Part shown: positions 55,037-64,000 of the stretch, piece by piece
How the letters are laid out: the number at the start of each line of letters is the position of its first letter
How positions within the stretch are numbered: position 1 is the stretch's first letter
Assembly (NCBI GenBank): GCA_963576565.1
Contig: OY755039.1
Span: forward strand, 25,310,602-25,374,601
Origin: Aspidapion aeneum
Lineage: Eukaryota > Arthropoda > Insecta > Coleoptera > Brentidae
Reading direction: 5' to 3'
DNA length: 64,000 nt
Translations under genes and position numbers: made by a program
The notes under the pieces: generated by a model
Database searches by the model: none
Told to the model about the DNA's origin: nothing
Seen by the model: only the letters and a program-made list of their open reading frames with translations

Positions 55037-55145
55037 CGAGGGGTGGCTCGGTATTTCCTGCTTGTGAAATACTAGGAAATACCATTAAAATTTGAGGAAA
55101 TATTAGGAAATACCACACAAAAATGGGCGATCGAGCCACCCCTCG
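55037..55145. mobile_element. hAT-type MITE, copy 2 (109 bp)
   Basis: Same 14-bp terminal inverted repeat CGAGGGGTGGCTCG as at 46230 and 63134. CTTCAGAA is duplicated exactly at 55029-55036 and 55146-55153. It is a shortened version with only two internal GGAAATA units, which shows that the number of internal units varies. Confidence 0.9.
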
Positions 55146-55289
55146 CTTCAGAATCCAAGATGGCGGCAGCCCAAATTAAGAAAAAAATAATAATTTCCTG
55201 TTCTACGGGAAATTAGATTAATTTTAATGGATTTACTTTAATTAGGACCTGCTTGATATAAAAAAAAATTATATTAAAAAAAACACCCA

Positions 55290-56155
55290 ACTGCTAAATT
55301 TACTTGTAAGTACTAGTCGCAGTTGAGTACAAAATTGATAGGTGTATCTATAATGTACGACATGCTTCAACTTTTACTTTTGATGCCCTAAGGAAATTAT
55401 ACAGCTTCGTTAAAGGGTGCGCCGAAAGAATAGTTAAAATCGCTGTAAATTTGTGAAAGGTATAGCTTCAAGAATTATTCATAAGGAGGGTGAGGAGAAG
55501 AGAGGGAGAGGAAGGGAGAAACTAGTAAAATGATGTTGGAAAAAAGTCTTCAAGCGTGTGCAGAAAGAACTTTTGAAATCGCTTTATATTTGTGAAAGTT
55601 ATAGCTATAGCTATAACTAATAAGGATGTCAGGGTGAAGAGAGGGCGAGGCGAGGAGGGGGGGAGGGGGGAGCTAGTAAAATGGTGTTGGAAAAAGAATC
55701 TGAAGGCGTATGCAGAAAAAACTTTTGAAATGGCTCTATATTTGATAAAATTATGCGAATATGGATTTTCAATAGGGTGGGGGGAATGACAGGAGGGGAG
55801 ATGGGTGGGAGCAGGGAGAGCTACAAAGTAACTACAGCAAATTAGAGGATTAGAGCAATTTGCAATGGGTAATCAAAGGAATTTCAATAAAATCGCCCGA
55901 TATTTAGATAATTGTTGGTAAGCCTTAAAGTCTACATCATGCGACAAAATGGCGTCTAAAGACCGCCATGCTGATTCCTGTTGAAAAAAAATATAATATA
56001 GCCTATAGCACCTTCGGGATCCGTAGCAATTTAACGACACCATTGTTGCCAAAATCGGTTCAACCGTTTAGCCCCTAGCGTGACACAAACATATGTATAC
56101 CTTCATACAACAATCGAAAAACATTAGCCTTCTGTTCGCCATGCTGCAGTTGGTT
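55290..56155 (-). repeat. Dispersed repeat, copy 2, inverse of 21955-22710
   Basis: Carries, in inverse order, AACACCCAACTGCTAAATTT, three purine-rich GGAGGGGAG-type blocks, GACAAAATGGCGTCTAAAGA, CCTATAGCACCTTCGGGATC, CAAAATCGGTTCAACCGTTT and GCCATGCTGCAGTTGG. No protein. Confidence 0.65.
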
Positions 56156-56578
56156 AAAATAATATACCACTTTTGCAGCTTTTTTTTACCAATTTACTCT
56201 ACTACCATTTCTATAGCTCTTAACTTTTCTCACAAGTGTTAATCGATAAATTTGCTATATTTGGTTTAGCTGTTGGCTTCTTTCAAACCACCACCAGTCA
56301 AAACTGCGGGTGGCATATTCAACCCCAAAATAATATAGGGATTCAAATTTTGTACTAATGAGTAATCACCGATAGTTGCAGGGGTAAAAAATTACCATCA
56401 TATTAAAAGTCGATTTATATGTCTAAGAACAAAAATTCCGAAGAATTGCCTAATATGTATCCGATTGAGTGTTGACAGATATGAGTCTTTTGATGTAAAG
56501 AAATCAGGTGACCGTTTTAGACATATTGTAGTATATCAAAGATGATAATTTATTAATAATAGTAAGAGAGGCAACCAT

Positions 56579-56937
56579 CGATTAATGTTAATGCAAGAAA
56601 CAGATATCAACGAGTGGATCGATGGCGATGATGACCACTTACCACTGCACAGTGACAGTGGCAGTGAGGAGTGTGGCGAGGAAGTTGTTAGAATTGATAT
56701 AAAAATTGCTTTGGTACATGTATATCGTGGGCAGAAGAAAATGTTGCTGAACTAAATGTTTTTTCAATCTTACGAACCATAAGAGAACGCGCAATGCAAG
56801 CAAGGCAATACAGTATAAAACAAACAAAACTTACAGATTTTTTAAAATCTTAGTTTAAAAAGATTTCAATAATCCGGATTTTTCACTAATCCGGATAGCC
56901 TCGTTTTTTATTAATCCGAATTACCGAAACTCTACTG
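56579..56937 (+). pseudogene. pogo/Tigger-like transposase tail and terminal repeat
   Basis: Conceptual translation gives the acidic linker EWIDGDDD and, after one frameshift near 56708, SWAEENVAELN, ILRTIRERAMQ and IKQTKLTDFLKS before TAG. This is the C-terminus of pogo/Tigger-type (CENP-B-like) transposases. It is followed by AATCCGGAT words and the end ACCGAAACTCTACTG at 56937, the classic pogo/Tigger terminal repeat, with TA directly outside. The DNA-binding and DDE parts are missing upstream. Confidence 0.82.
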
Positions 56938-56939
56938 TA

Positions 56940-59900
56940 TATAGTATATCTACGTGGCTTCCCGGCATTTTGTCATTTGTTAAAATTGGTTGTGAAACTC
57001 AATTTATTTTGACAAAAGTTTTAATTTTTTGGGTTATTCACTGTTTTTTTAATTTTCTCAGACAAATGTAAATTTAATGTAATTTTATGGTATATTTTTA
57101 TCTCAGGTGATGTAAACTAAAAATGTGTCTGTTTTACATACAATTTTTCCAGTGCAACATATGATAAACACAGACAAAGGAAGGAGAGAGAGCAATCATT
57201 TCTCATGAAAGTGTCTAAATGTTAAGTTTAACTGGAAATAAGGTAGATTTTAGGAACTACTTAAATTGTATCAATTTGATAACAGACTATGGAATTTTAG
57301 TAAGAAATGTAAACAAGTAACCTAGCTCGTGAATAAAAATGCCTCAAAAATTTCCACGTAAAAAACAAACGCAAATTTAAAGATATATGTTAACTTTTGT
57401 TTTTTTATATAAATGATACTGAACATGTCCAAGTTAGTCTAGCGCTGTGAAGTGTTTACCACATGTTGTTTCATGGGGGTTCTGTTTTTTTATGTGTCAT
57501 TTTTTTGCGAAGTCCAATAATTTTTTAAATTCGATGTGATGATGAGGATGATAAATGTATGTTTAAATGTCGCCCGATGACGTTATGAAAAACTTGTGTG
57601 TTTCTCTTGGCCTAAAACTGGCGCGGGCCGCAATGGCTCAATATAGGGGTTGAGAGGCGCAGAGGGGTATTTTTATATGCTCCAGGTGTTTGCAGCTGCC
57701 TGGTAGATATACCGGCACGGCCACTTTCACCCCCTGACGTTATGCACCCCCTTGATCGAAAGTACGAAAGTCAATTTGTCTACAAATTTAGAGGTTAAGA
57801 TTCTCTGCAGATAAAGCGATATTAGATTTTTCACGTAAAAATATCAATAATAATAAATATTTATACCTACCAAAAGTTATTTTTGAATTAACTTGTAACA
57901 ATTTTTATAATTTGATAATTTTTTGTTAAATAGTCGTTTGAGTATTGTGCACTACCAAGTAGCAGCAAAAGTATTTGATCCGCATTTCATCATAGGCATG
58001 CGCACACGGGCGAAAGTACCCTTCCTAATTATACTCAAGTGTACCTATCTTCATATCCGGCAAGCAAACTCTTTGCTGATCGTTTTAGGTTACCCCTTTT
58101 TAGTGCCCAATAAAAACTATATCAAAAAATTAAGTATGTTTCTAATTTCGACTGCGCTATGTGTCGGCCACGCTAATCCAGAATACGGCAAATGCTTAGG
58201 CACTTTTTTTTTGGCTTTTTGGGAGAAATAAAAAAAAATTTTTTGGAGGGCTTTTTTATTTAGTCAAAATTTTTTTAAAGCGGTTTTTAAAAATGTCCGG
58301 CTCTGTTATCCAAGATGTCCTCCTTTACGCTTAAACATATAGTCACCTTAGGTACTGTGAATTTTTTTTGGTGGTTCATTACAAATTAACTCTTAAACAT
58401 TGTAATCATATTCTAAAGAAATATTTATGACAGAAGAACTTTAGAAAAGTGATTATGTGGTAAAAAAAAACATTTTTTTAGTTCAAAACTTTTTTTATTA
58501 TAATACAAAACACTATAATCAGGTATAAAAACATCTTGTCGGGTACGATTTTGTTTTAAATACAATCCTTCAATGAGGGTACCGTTTAGATATGTATAAA
58601 ATAGATATAAAACTGTTTTAAAAACGCTACAAACTTTAATGAGACAAAATTAAACTGTTGCAATTTACAAATTGTTGTCAGACTTATCTTAAGACCTATA
58701 GAACAAACAGGACCCAAAATATTAAAAAAAAAACTTACTAAAATAACAAGCTGCAAAGTATTCTTTAAATAGAAAAATCTTATGTTTCTTTACTGACAAT
58801 TAATATAGAGGTTTTAGTTTAAGTTCAACAAAACTTATAATGTGTCTACCGACTTGTCCCCTCAAAGTTTTGGATTTTTATTAAAGGTAGGTTGGACATA
58901 AGTAATCCATTACCCTATACTTGAAGAGCTTGGAGAAACTCAGTTCGTGCGGTTGCTGATAATCCTAAAGTTTACTTTACATTCTAGCTAATAAGCTAAA
59001 CAAGAAAACCTAAACAAAAACAGAGATAAAATGACATTTTATGGACAAAACTTTATAATCTCATAGTTTTTCCATAGCCAATCACGTTGAAGAGAAAACT
59101 CTTTATTTACTTAAGGTTTCCTTTTGCTTAATCATTACAACTCCCACTCCTAACTTTTCAGTAGTTTCTCTCGCATCAACCAGCTGCTGTGTAGGTATGC
59201 GGCAACCAACTATTTACCAGTGTGGAGAGAGGCGGAACCATGTTCTGCGCTTTTCGTTTTTCTAAGCTGGTTTCGTACATTGGCACAGTCAAGGGTAATT
59301 ATTTGCACTCCCACAGTATCTTGAAAAAAAAAATTGTATTTACTCCAGGACTACAAGTCAATTTTCAAAAAGCCTGTCAGAAAGAAACATTCAATTGCTA
59401 GTCTTAGCAAAAGTTAGTAATTTAATGACCTGTTGACATCCGATTTCAAGTTCTATAAGAATAAATACTCAACCAACTAGTTGCCCAGCAATGCACTTTA
59501 ATTCAAGTTTCTTTTTTATTTTTTGTGATTGTCTGGGAGCAGTACTCCAAAACGTGTAGTGCAAGGTATGGCAATAAAAATATCCTGTTCAAAGTTCGGA
59601 ATAAAATCGAATTGAAAACTTTGTTTGCATGATTCGTCTATCTTATCTGCATCAATAATTTATCACTGGACTTGCAAATTAAAGGACAATTCCTATAATA
59701 TTGAAAAATAGCATTACCGAACGGAACAAATCGTGTTACAGATGGAAAAATTTCTTTACATCTTAGCATATTCCGGCCAAGCCAAATGTATGACACAACT
59801 TTTTTTTTTAGTTTTGATTCAGATTTCGACGGTTTTATTTAGGGAAATGTTGGTTTTATTACTTTAATCAAGTTATATGTAAGATAATCCACGTTGAATA

Positions 59901-60538
59901 AGAACAACAACAAAACGATTTATGATCAATAATTCAAGAACTCTCCGACATTGTTCATCGTGTTTCTCTATAAACTACTACATCTGGTTATAGTAAGACT
60001 ATATAATTGTCTGATACCGCTCGGGACAATTTCTTGTGACAAGTTATTTTATTTTTATTTAATTTTCTATGGATAAAATATAACAAAACCTACATGTGTT
60101 TACAAATCTAAAAAACTCAAATTTTTATAAAAGGTATTTCAGTTATTAGCTCCATTATTTTAAAGGCATATTTGAATTTTACCACTTGACCAACCTATCA
60201 CCAACCAACTACACGTTACAGCCGGGAGATTTTCATGTTTAATTTTTTTTGTTGCCTTCTGTTAATTAGCTGGCGACTTTAAATGATTTTACACCTGAAA
60301 TGGTTCGTGTTCTTCACAATAAAATTTTAAAAGTTTAGATAAGCTTTTAATAAATATTTTTTTTTTTTAGTTTGACAGGCAAAATTGGGTTTTGTTCTGA
60401 TTTTTTTTATGATCCGCTGTCATTCCCCAAGTCAAATTAGATGTATATAAAAAATTGAACTTTTTGTTGCCAGTAAAAATTTGGTTTAAACTTTTTTAAT
60501 TTAGCTAATTATAGTAATAAAATATTTGTCCATGGCAA
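56940..60538. other. No gene supported in 3.6 kb
   Basis: AT-rich DNA. An open frame at 57923-58231 ends in ALCVGHANPEYGK, faintly like the hAT C-terminal dimerisation motif, but too weak to call. A GC-richer stretch at 57615-57750 has no tRNA or SINE signature that could be confirmed. Confidence 0.35.
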
Positions 60539-60540
60539 TA

Positions 60541-60816
60541 GGGACCTATTGCAATAAAGTCAGGCACAAATTGTGCCGGGCACTATATTGACAGTTTCAC
60601 ATTATAAGAACAGCTGTCTTCTTTCAAAATAAGGCCATTGTGTATTATAAGAGCCGGAATTAATAGTGACGCCACAATTAATGGAAAATAAACGACTGGA
60701 TTTCTAGATTCGCCTTTGGTATGTCAATTTTGAAAGATCAACTGTCAGTTTTTAATGCGAAACTGTCAATATAGTGCCTGGCACAATTTGTGCCTTGCTT
60801 TATTGCAATAGGTCCC
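60541..60816. mobile_element. TA-flanked MITE with about 60-bp terminal repeats
   Basis: GGGACCTATTGCAATAAAG, GGCACAAATTGTGCC and GGCACTATATTGACAGTTTC on the left are mirrored on the right with about two mismatches. TA lies on both sides (60539-60540 and 60817-60818). There are also internal palindromes. No coding content. Non-autonomous, TA-specific element. Confidence 0.85.
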
Positions 60817-60819
60817 TAT

Positions 60820-62568
60820 TGTCTTCTACGTTTTTTTTTTAAAATAGTGTCCGCATTAAGAGAGAAACTCACGGACGCGACGCCGACGACGAACGACGTG
60901 GCGGTTCATATATTCATTTTCGATTTTTTTTGCCGCACATTTTATTTATTTTTGGTGCTAAATTTTTGAATCAACACCCAACTCTCAGCTGATCTTGCCG
61001 CCGACCCAATTTTATTTGTTCAGGGGTCCCAAATTATTTTTTCTTAAATTATAGATCCAAATCGGTGGTAACCTAACCTAGGTCAATTGATAGGACACAA
61101 GAAAAATAGTTTTTCGAAAAAATTTTTTTTAATAATGACTTTTTTAAAAACTACCAAAAAAAATTTCAGATTTTTTTAAAGATGTTTACCATACGAATTA
61201 AACAAAATTGCAAACCAAAACCACGGCTGCGGCTCCGACGTCGGGGAGTTGGTCCAAGGCAGCCAATTTTTCTAATGCATTGTGGCGGTTGGGTAATATG
61301 TTAATAATAAACAATTTGAAATAAAAACTTGGAAACAGATTAAATTAAAAATATATAGTATACGCCATTCATAAAATTCCACATATTTTAGGCGACTAGA
61401 TGATTGAATTAATGCACTTACTTTTTAGGTCTTTTTGGAAAATAAGATAAGAATGATTATTTTAAAAGGCCAAACATGGTCCAAAGTAACAAAAAAGACA
61501 CTAGTGGAAGCGACACTTTTACGCTCACACGTATACTATAACATAGTGTAGCGTCACGGATCGCCAAACAAATTGAGATCGTACTGTGAGCTATAGCGTT
61601 CGTGTTAAAAGTAAGAAAAGCGAAAAGTTTTATATATTTGCGTTATCGTACCGTAAAAGTGCTTGTCCGATTTTAATGAAATTAGATAAACCTTTACACT
61701 TAGTAGTAGTTTACAGTTAAATTATGTTCTTGCTTAATTATTATTAATCATACATATTATATAAAGGAACAGAGCGGGTTTCTTACCGCTAATCTCAGAA
61801 ACTACTTTACCGATTTCAATAAAATTTGGCATATATGTTATATTTGGTAGTCCAGTGGCGCAAGCAGTTGGGAGAGGGGCTCGGGGGCTGAAGCCCCCTA
61901 CAGTGCCATTGAATATTGACCCCTAAAACATGATTTTCTCCCAAAAATCAAGATTATAATGTATCGATCTGCGCTCAAGTCCCCCAGGATCCATCTCTGC
62001 ATATTGATCCGTGGTCAAGCCCCCCCCCCCAGGCTCCAGGATTCATATCTGCGTACTGCCATTATGCTAGTCGGTCTCGTTAAAGCAATTTTTACGCCAC
62101 GATGCTTGCAAGTCGGGCAATCAGGCAAATCCATTTATTTTTAGGCTAGTATGTATGTAAAATTCTTTCTTTTCTAAAGAATCCTGAGACAAACAATCTT
62201 AAGATCTGTTTTTTAAGAAACGTGACTTTCTTAATTTGACAGCCTTCGGTATTATGGACAAAGCTAACTAAAATGTAATAATTGGATGTTTTACTAGGAT
62301 TTTTTAGCTGTTAACAAGCATTATAAATTTGGTCTGCTATTGACGTTTTACTATTTTATCTAGAATGATCTAATAAAAATTACGGTCAAAACGGTTTTGG
62401 TTTTTATTTTTTGGCTTGTTAGGGGTTGTGATACTTTCATAGCTAGTGCTTGTTTAAGGCTATAAGATCAGGAGAAGTAGGTATTGTGGTCATCGAGGCA
62501 TTTTAAAGAAAATTTATTAGTCAATTAAACGCACAAATAAATCATTATGTCAAATAGGATACAAAGTT
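60820..62568. other. No gene; possible Helitron-like end and repeat words
   Basis: 61520-61700 resembles the start of the 53165 repeat (GTGAGCTATAG, TATATATTTGCGTTATCG, GTCCGATTTTAATGAAAT). At 61790-61840 TCTCAGAAACTACTTTACCG and ATTTCAATAAAATTTGGCAT recall Helitron-like 5' regions of insects. At 61855 CAGTGGCGCAAGCAG marks one end of the CAGTGGCG family. Confidence 0.35.
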
Positions 62569-62571
62569 GTA

Positions 62572-63696
62572 GGGGAGAGCGGGGCAAGTTAACGAACTCA
62601 ATTTAACACAAAATTTATATTTTAAGTAGTTGAACGAGTTTATTACTGTGCTGTTAGAACTCTTTAAAGTCAATGTTTTATGGGTTAAAGATAGATGGAG
62701 CCAGTAAGAATAATAATAGTACAGTGGCCATAACAATAAATTTTATTTCGAAAAATTAGCTTTTGCGGAAAAATCTAAGGGAAGAATAATATTTGTTAGT
62801 AACTAGGAAGTTATTTTTTGTATTCTCAATATAAAATGACTATCTTTGGTTGTTTTTTGTTTTTATTTTTTGCTAAAAAATTGTACTTTGGGGCAAGTTG
62901 GCCGGGGCAAGATGACGAATAAAGAAAAACTTGGGAAAAATTGAACAAGAAAATAAAAAGAAGACTCATGGCAAAGTCTTAAAAGTTAAAAGTAAGTTTT
63001 TAATGATTTTAACCAATACCTACCAGAAACAAAAACAACAAAAATCGAAAATATTTTTATTCAGGGTACCAGGAACCATAGCTTGAACCTCCAGTAGCGG
63101 ACTAGATTAAATGTGGAAGGTGCGAGGGCTGGGCGAGGGGTGGCTCGGTATTTCCTTTTGGTGTACAGGTTAGAGGAAATACTAGGAAATACTTGGGAAG
63201 TACTGGGAAATATACTAGGAAATACCATTGAAAATACTAGAGGGGAAATACTAGGAAATACCATTGCTTGGGAAATACTAGGAAAAACCATTGAAATTTG
63301 AGGAAATACTAGGAAATACCATAGGTATTATACCGTAGGTATTTCCTTTTGGTGTACAAAAATCGGGGATCGAGCCACCCCTCGGGGCTGGGGGCATGAG
63401 GCGTGCACCTCATATGAAAAGAAGGGGACGATCATTTGTGGCCTATTCGCCTAGTCCTCATCTTGCCCCAATAGGCGCGTCAACTTACCCCGCTAGTGGG
63501 GCAAGATGACGAAAATGCATTTTTTAAGTTTTTTGTTGTATAGATTCTTAGGTTTAAATTTTTGTGTCTTTTAAATTTGTTTGTAAACCAAAACATCTAT
63601 CTAATAATATTAAACGAAGTTTTTAGTCAAAGCCGGATTTGGGTATTATCTAGAAAGCTTTAATCCTTAACATCGTGATCTTGTCCCGCTCTCCCC
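62572..63696. mobile_element. TA-flanked element with GGGGCAAG repeats
   Basis: It starts GGGGAGAGCGGGGCAAG and ends CTTGTCCCGCTCTCCCC, a terminal inverted repeat of 17 bp with one mismatch, with TA outside at both ends. Subterminal GGGGCAAGATGACGA words recur near 62890, 62906, 63458 (inverted) and 63498. No transposase. It hosts a nested hAT-type MITE at 63134-63384; without it the element is about 866 bp. Confidence 0.82.
63134..63384. mobile_element. hAT-type MITE, copy 3 (251 bp), nested
   Basis: The 14-bp terminal inverted repeat is identical to the other two copies. GGGCTGGG is duplicated exactly at 63126-63133 and 63385-63392. Several GGAAATACTAGGAAATACC units lie inside, and GGTATTTCCTTTTGGTGTAC is found near each end as a direct repeat. 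Confidence 0.9.
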
Positions 63697-63698
63697 TA

Positions 63699-64000
63699 CA
63701 TAAAATATTTTTTAGTTCAAACACAGGCTATGTGTGTTTCAAAGAACAAATAGTTGTGAGTCGTATTTATTTGTTATTTAATTTTAGCTAACTTTTTCAA
63801 ATAATTACCAGTTATTTTAAAGTTCCTCTTCAGTTTTGGTTTTGTTAGTTAAAATTATGAAATACATCTCATTATTTTGCGCGCTACCAAGACCACACAA
63901 GGCGAATATTTTTTCAGAGCGCCCAAGAAACGATTTGCAAAACGCTTTTTTTAAAAATGATCACAAAGTATCTACTGACGTTTTCAATTTCTTAAATGCA
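63699..64000. other. No gene seen at the right edge
   Basis: About 300 bp of AT-rich DNA with no recognisable signal. Confidence 0.4.

Noticed and set aside
57615..57750. GC-richer stretch examined as a tRNA-derived SINE
   Set aside because: No A-box and B-box pair at the right spacing and no A-rich or repeat tail.
57923..58231. Open frame ending ALCVGHANPEYGK, possible hAT C-terminus
   Set aside because: Similarity limited to a few residues; no other hAT motif nearby.

Overview
The window looks like gene-poor, AT-rich insect chromosomal DNA. The insect assignment rests on one complete takeout/juvenile-hormone-binding-type gene (an insect family) with a TATA box and an arthropod TCAGT initiator, and on a BEL/Pao retrotransposon plus jockey-, I/LOA- and RTE-like LINE fragments. 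Order and species cannot be fixed from the sequence; a beetle or another repeat-rich insect would fit.

Layout. 1-4.4 kb: dispersed repeats, including a repeat with a hammerhead-like RNA motif (887-1165), a long-arm foldback (1976-2716) and a second, unrelated hammerhead-like motif on the minus strand (4264-4311). 4.46-8.55 kb: a 169-bp satellite with a 1000-bp higher-order duplication, split by a 1.86-kb TA-flanked element and by a 27-bp palindrome. 8.6-14.7 kb: minisatellites and old repeats. 14.7-21.5 kb: a nearly intact, young BEL/Pao element on the minus strand with 471-bp LTRs (6 differences) and a 6-bp target duplication. 22-27.5 kb: repeats and an RTE-like LINE 3' end. 27.9-35.6 kb: the takeout-like gene on the minus strand, four exons encoding 244 residues, with introns packed with MITEs, foldbacks and a dead Tc1/mariner-type transposase. 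36-49.8 kb: nested MITEs, a 3-kb foldback carrying a 50-bp higher-order minisatellite, a tandem hammerhead-type repeat (45.2-45.6 kb) and another RTE-like 3' end. 50-54.5 kb: an I/LOA-like LINE pseudogene with RNase H, and a jockey-like 3' fragment. 55-64 kb: hAT-type MITEs with exact 8-bp target duplications, a pogo/Tigger transposase tail with its terminal repeat, and two TA-flanked MITEs, one with a hAT-type MITE nested in it.

The only host gene that can be supported is the takeout-like gene; it appears only after splicing, and all four coding exons join in phase. Everything else recognisable is mobile or repetitive DNA. The most unusual signals are (i) three occurrences of a 48-nt hammerhead-like fold in two unrelated repeats, one of them a tandem 274-bp repeat, and (ii) a family of three 8-bp-TSD MITEs built from internal GGAAATACTAGGAAATACCATT-like units. 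CRISPR arrays, rRNA genes and convincing tRNA genes were not found.
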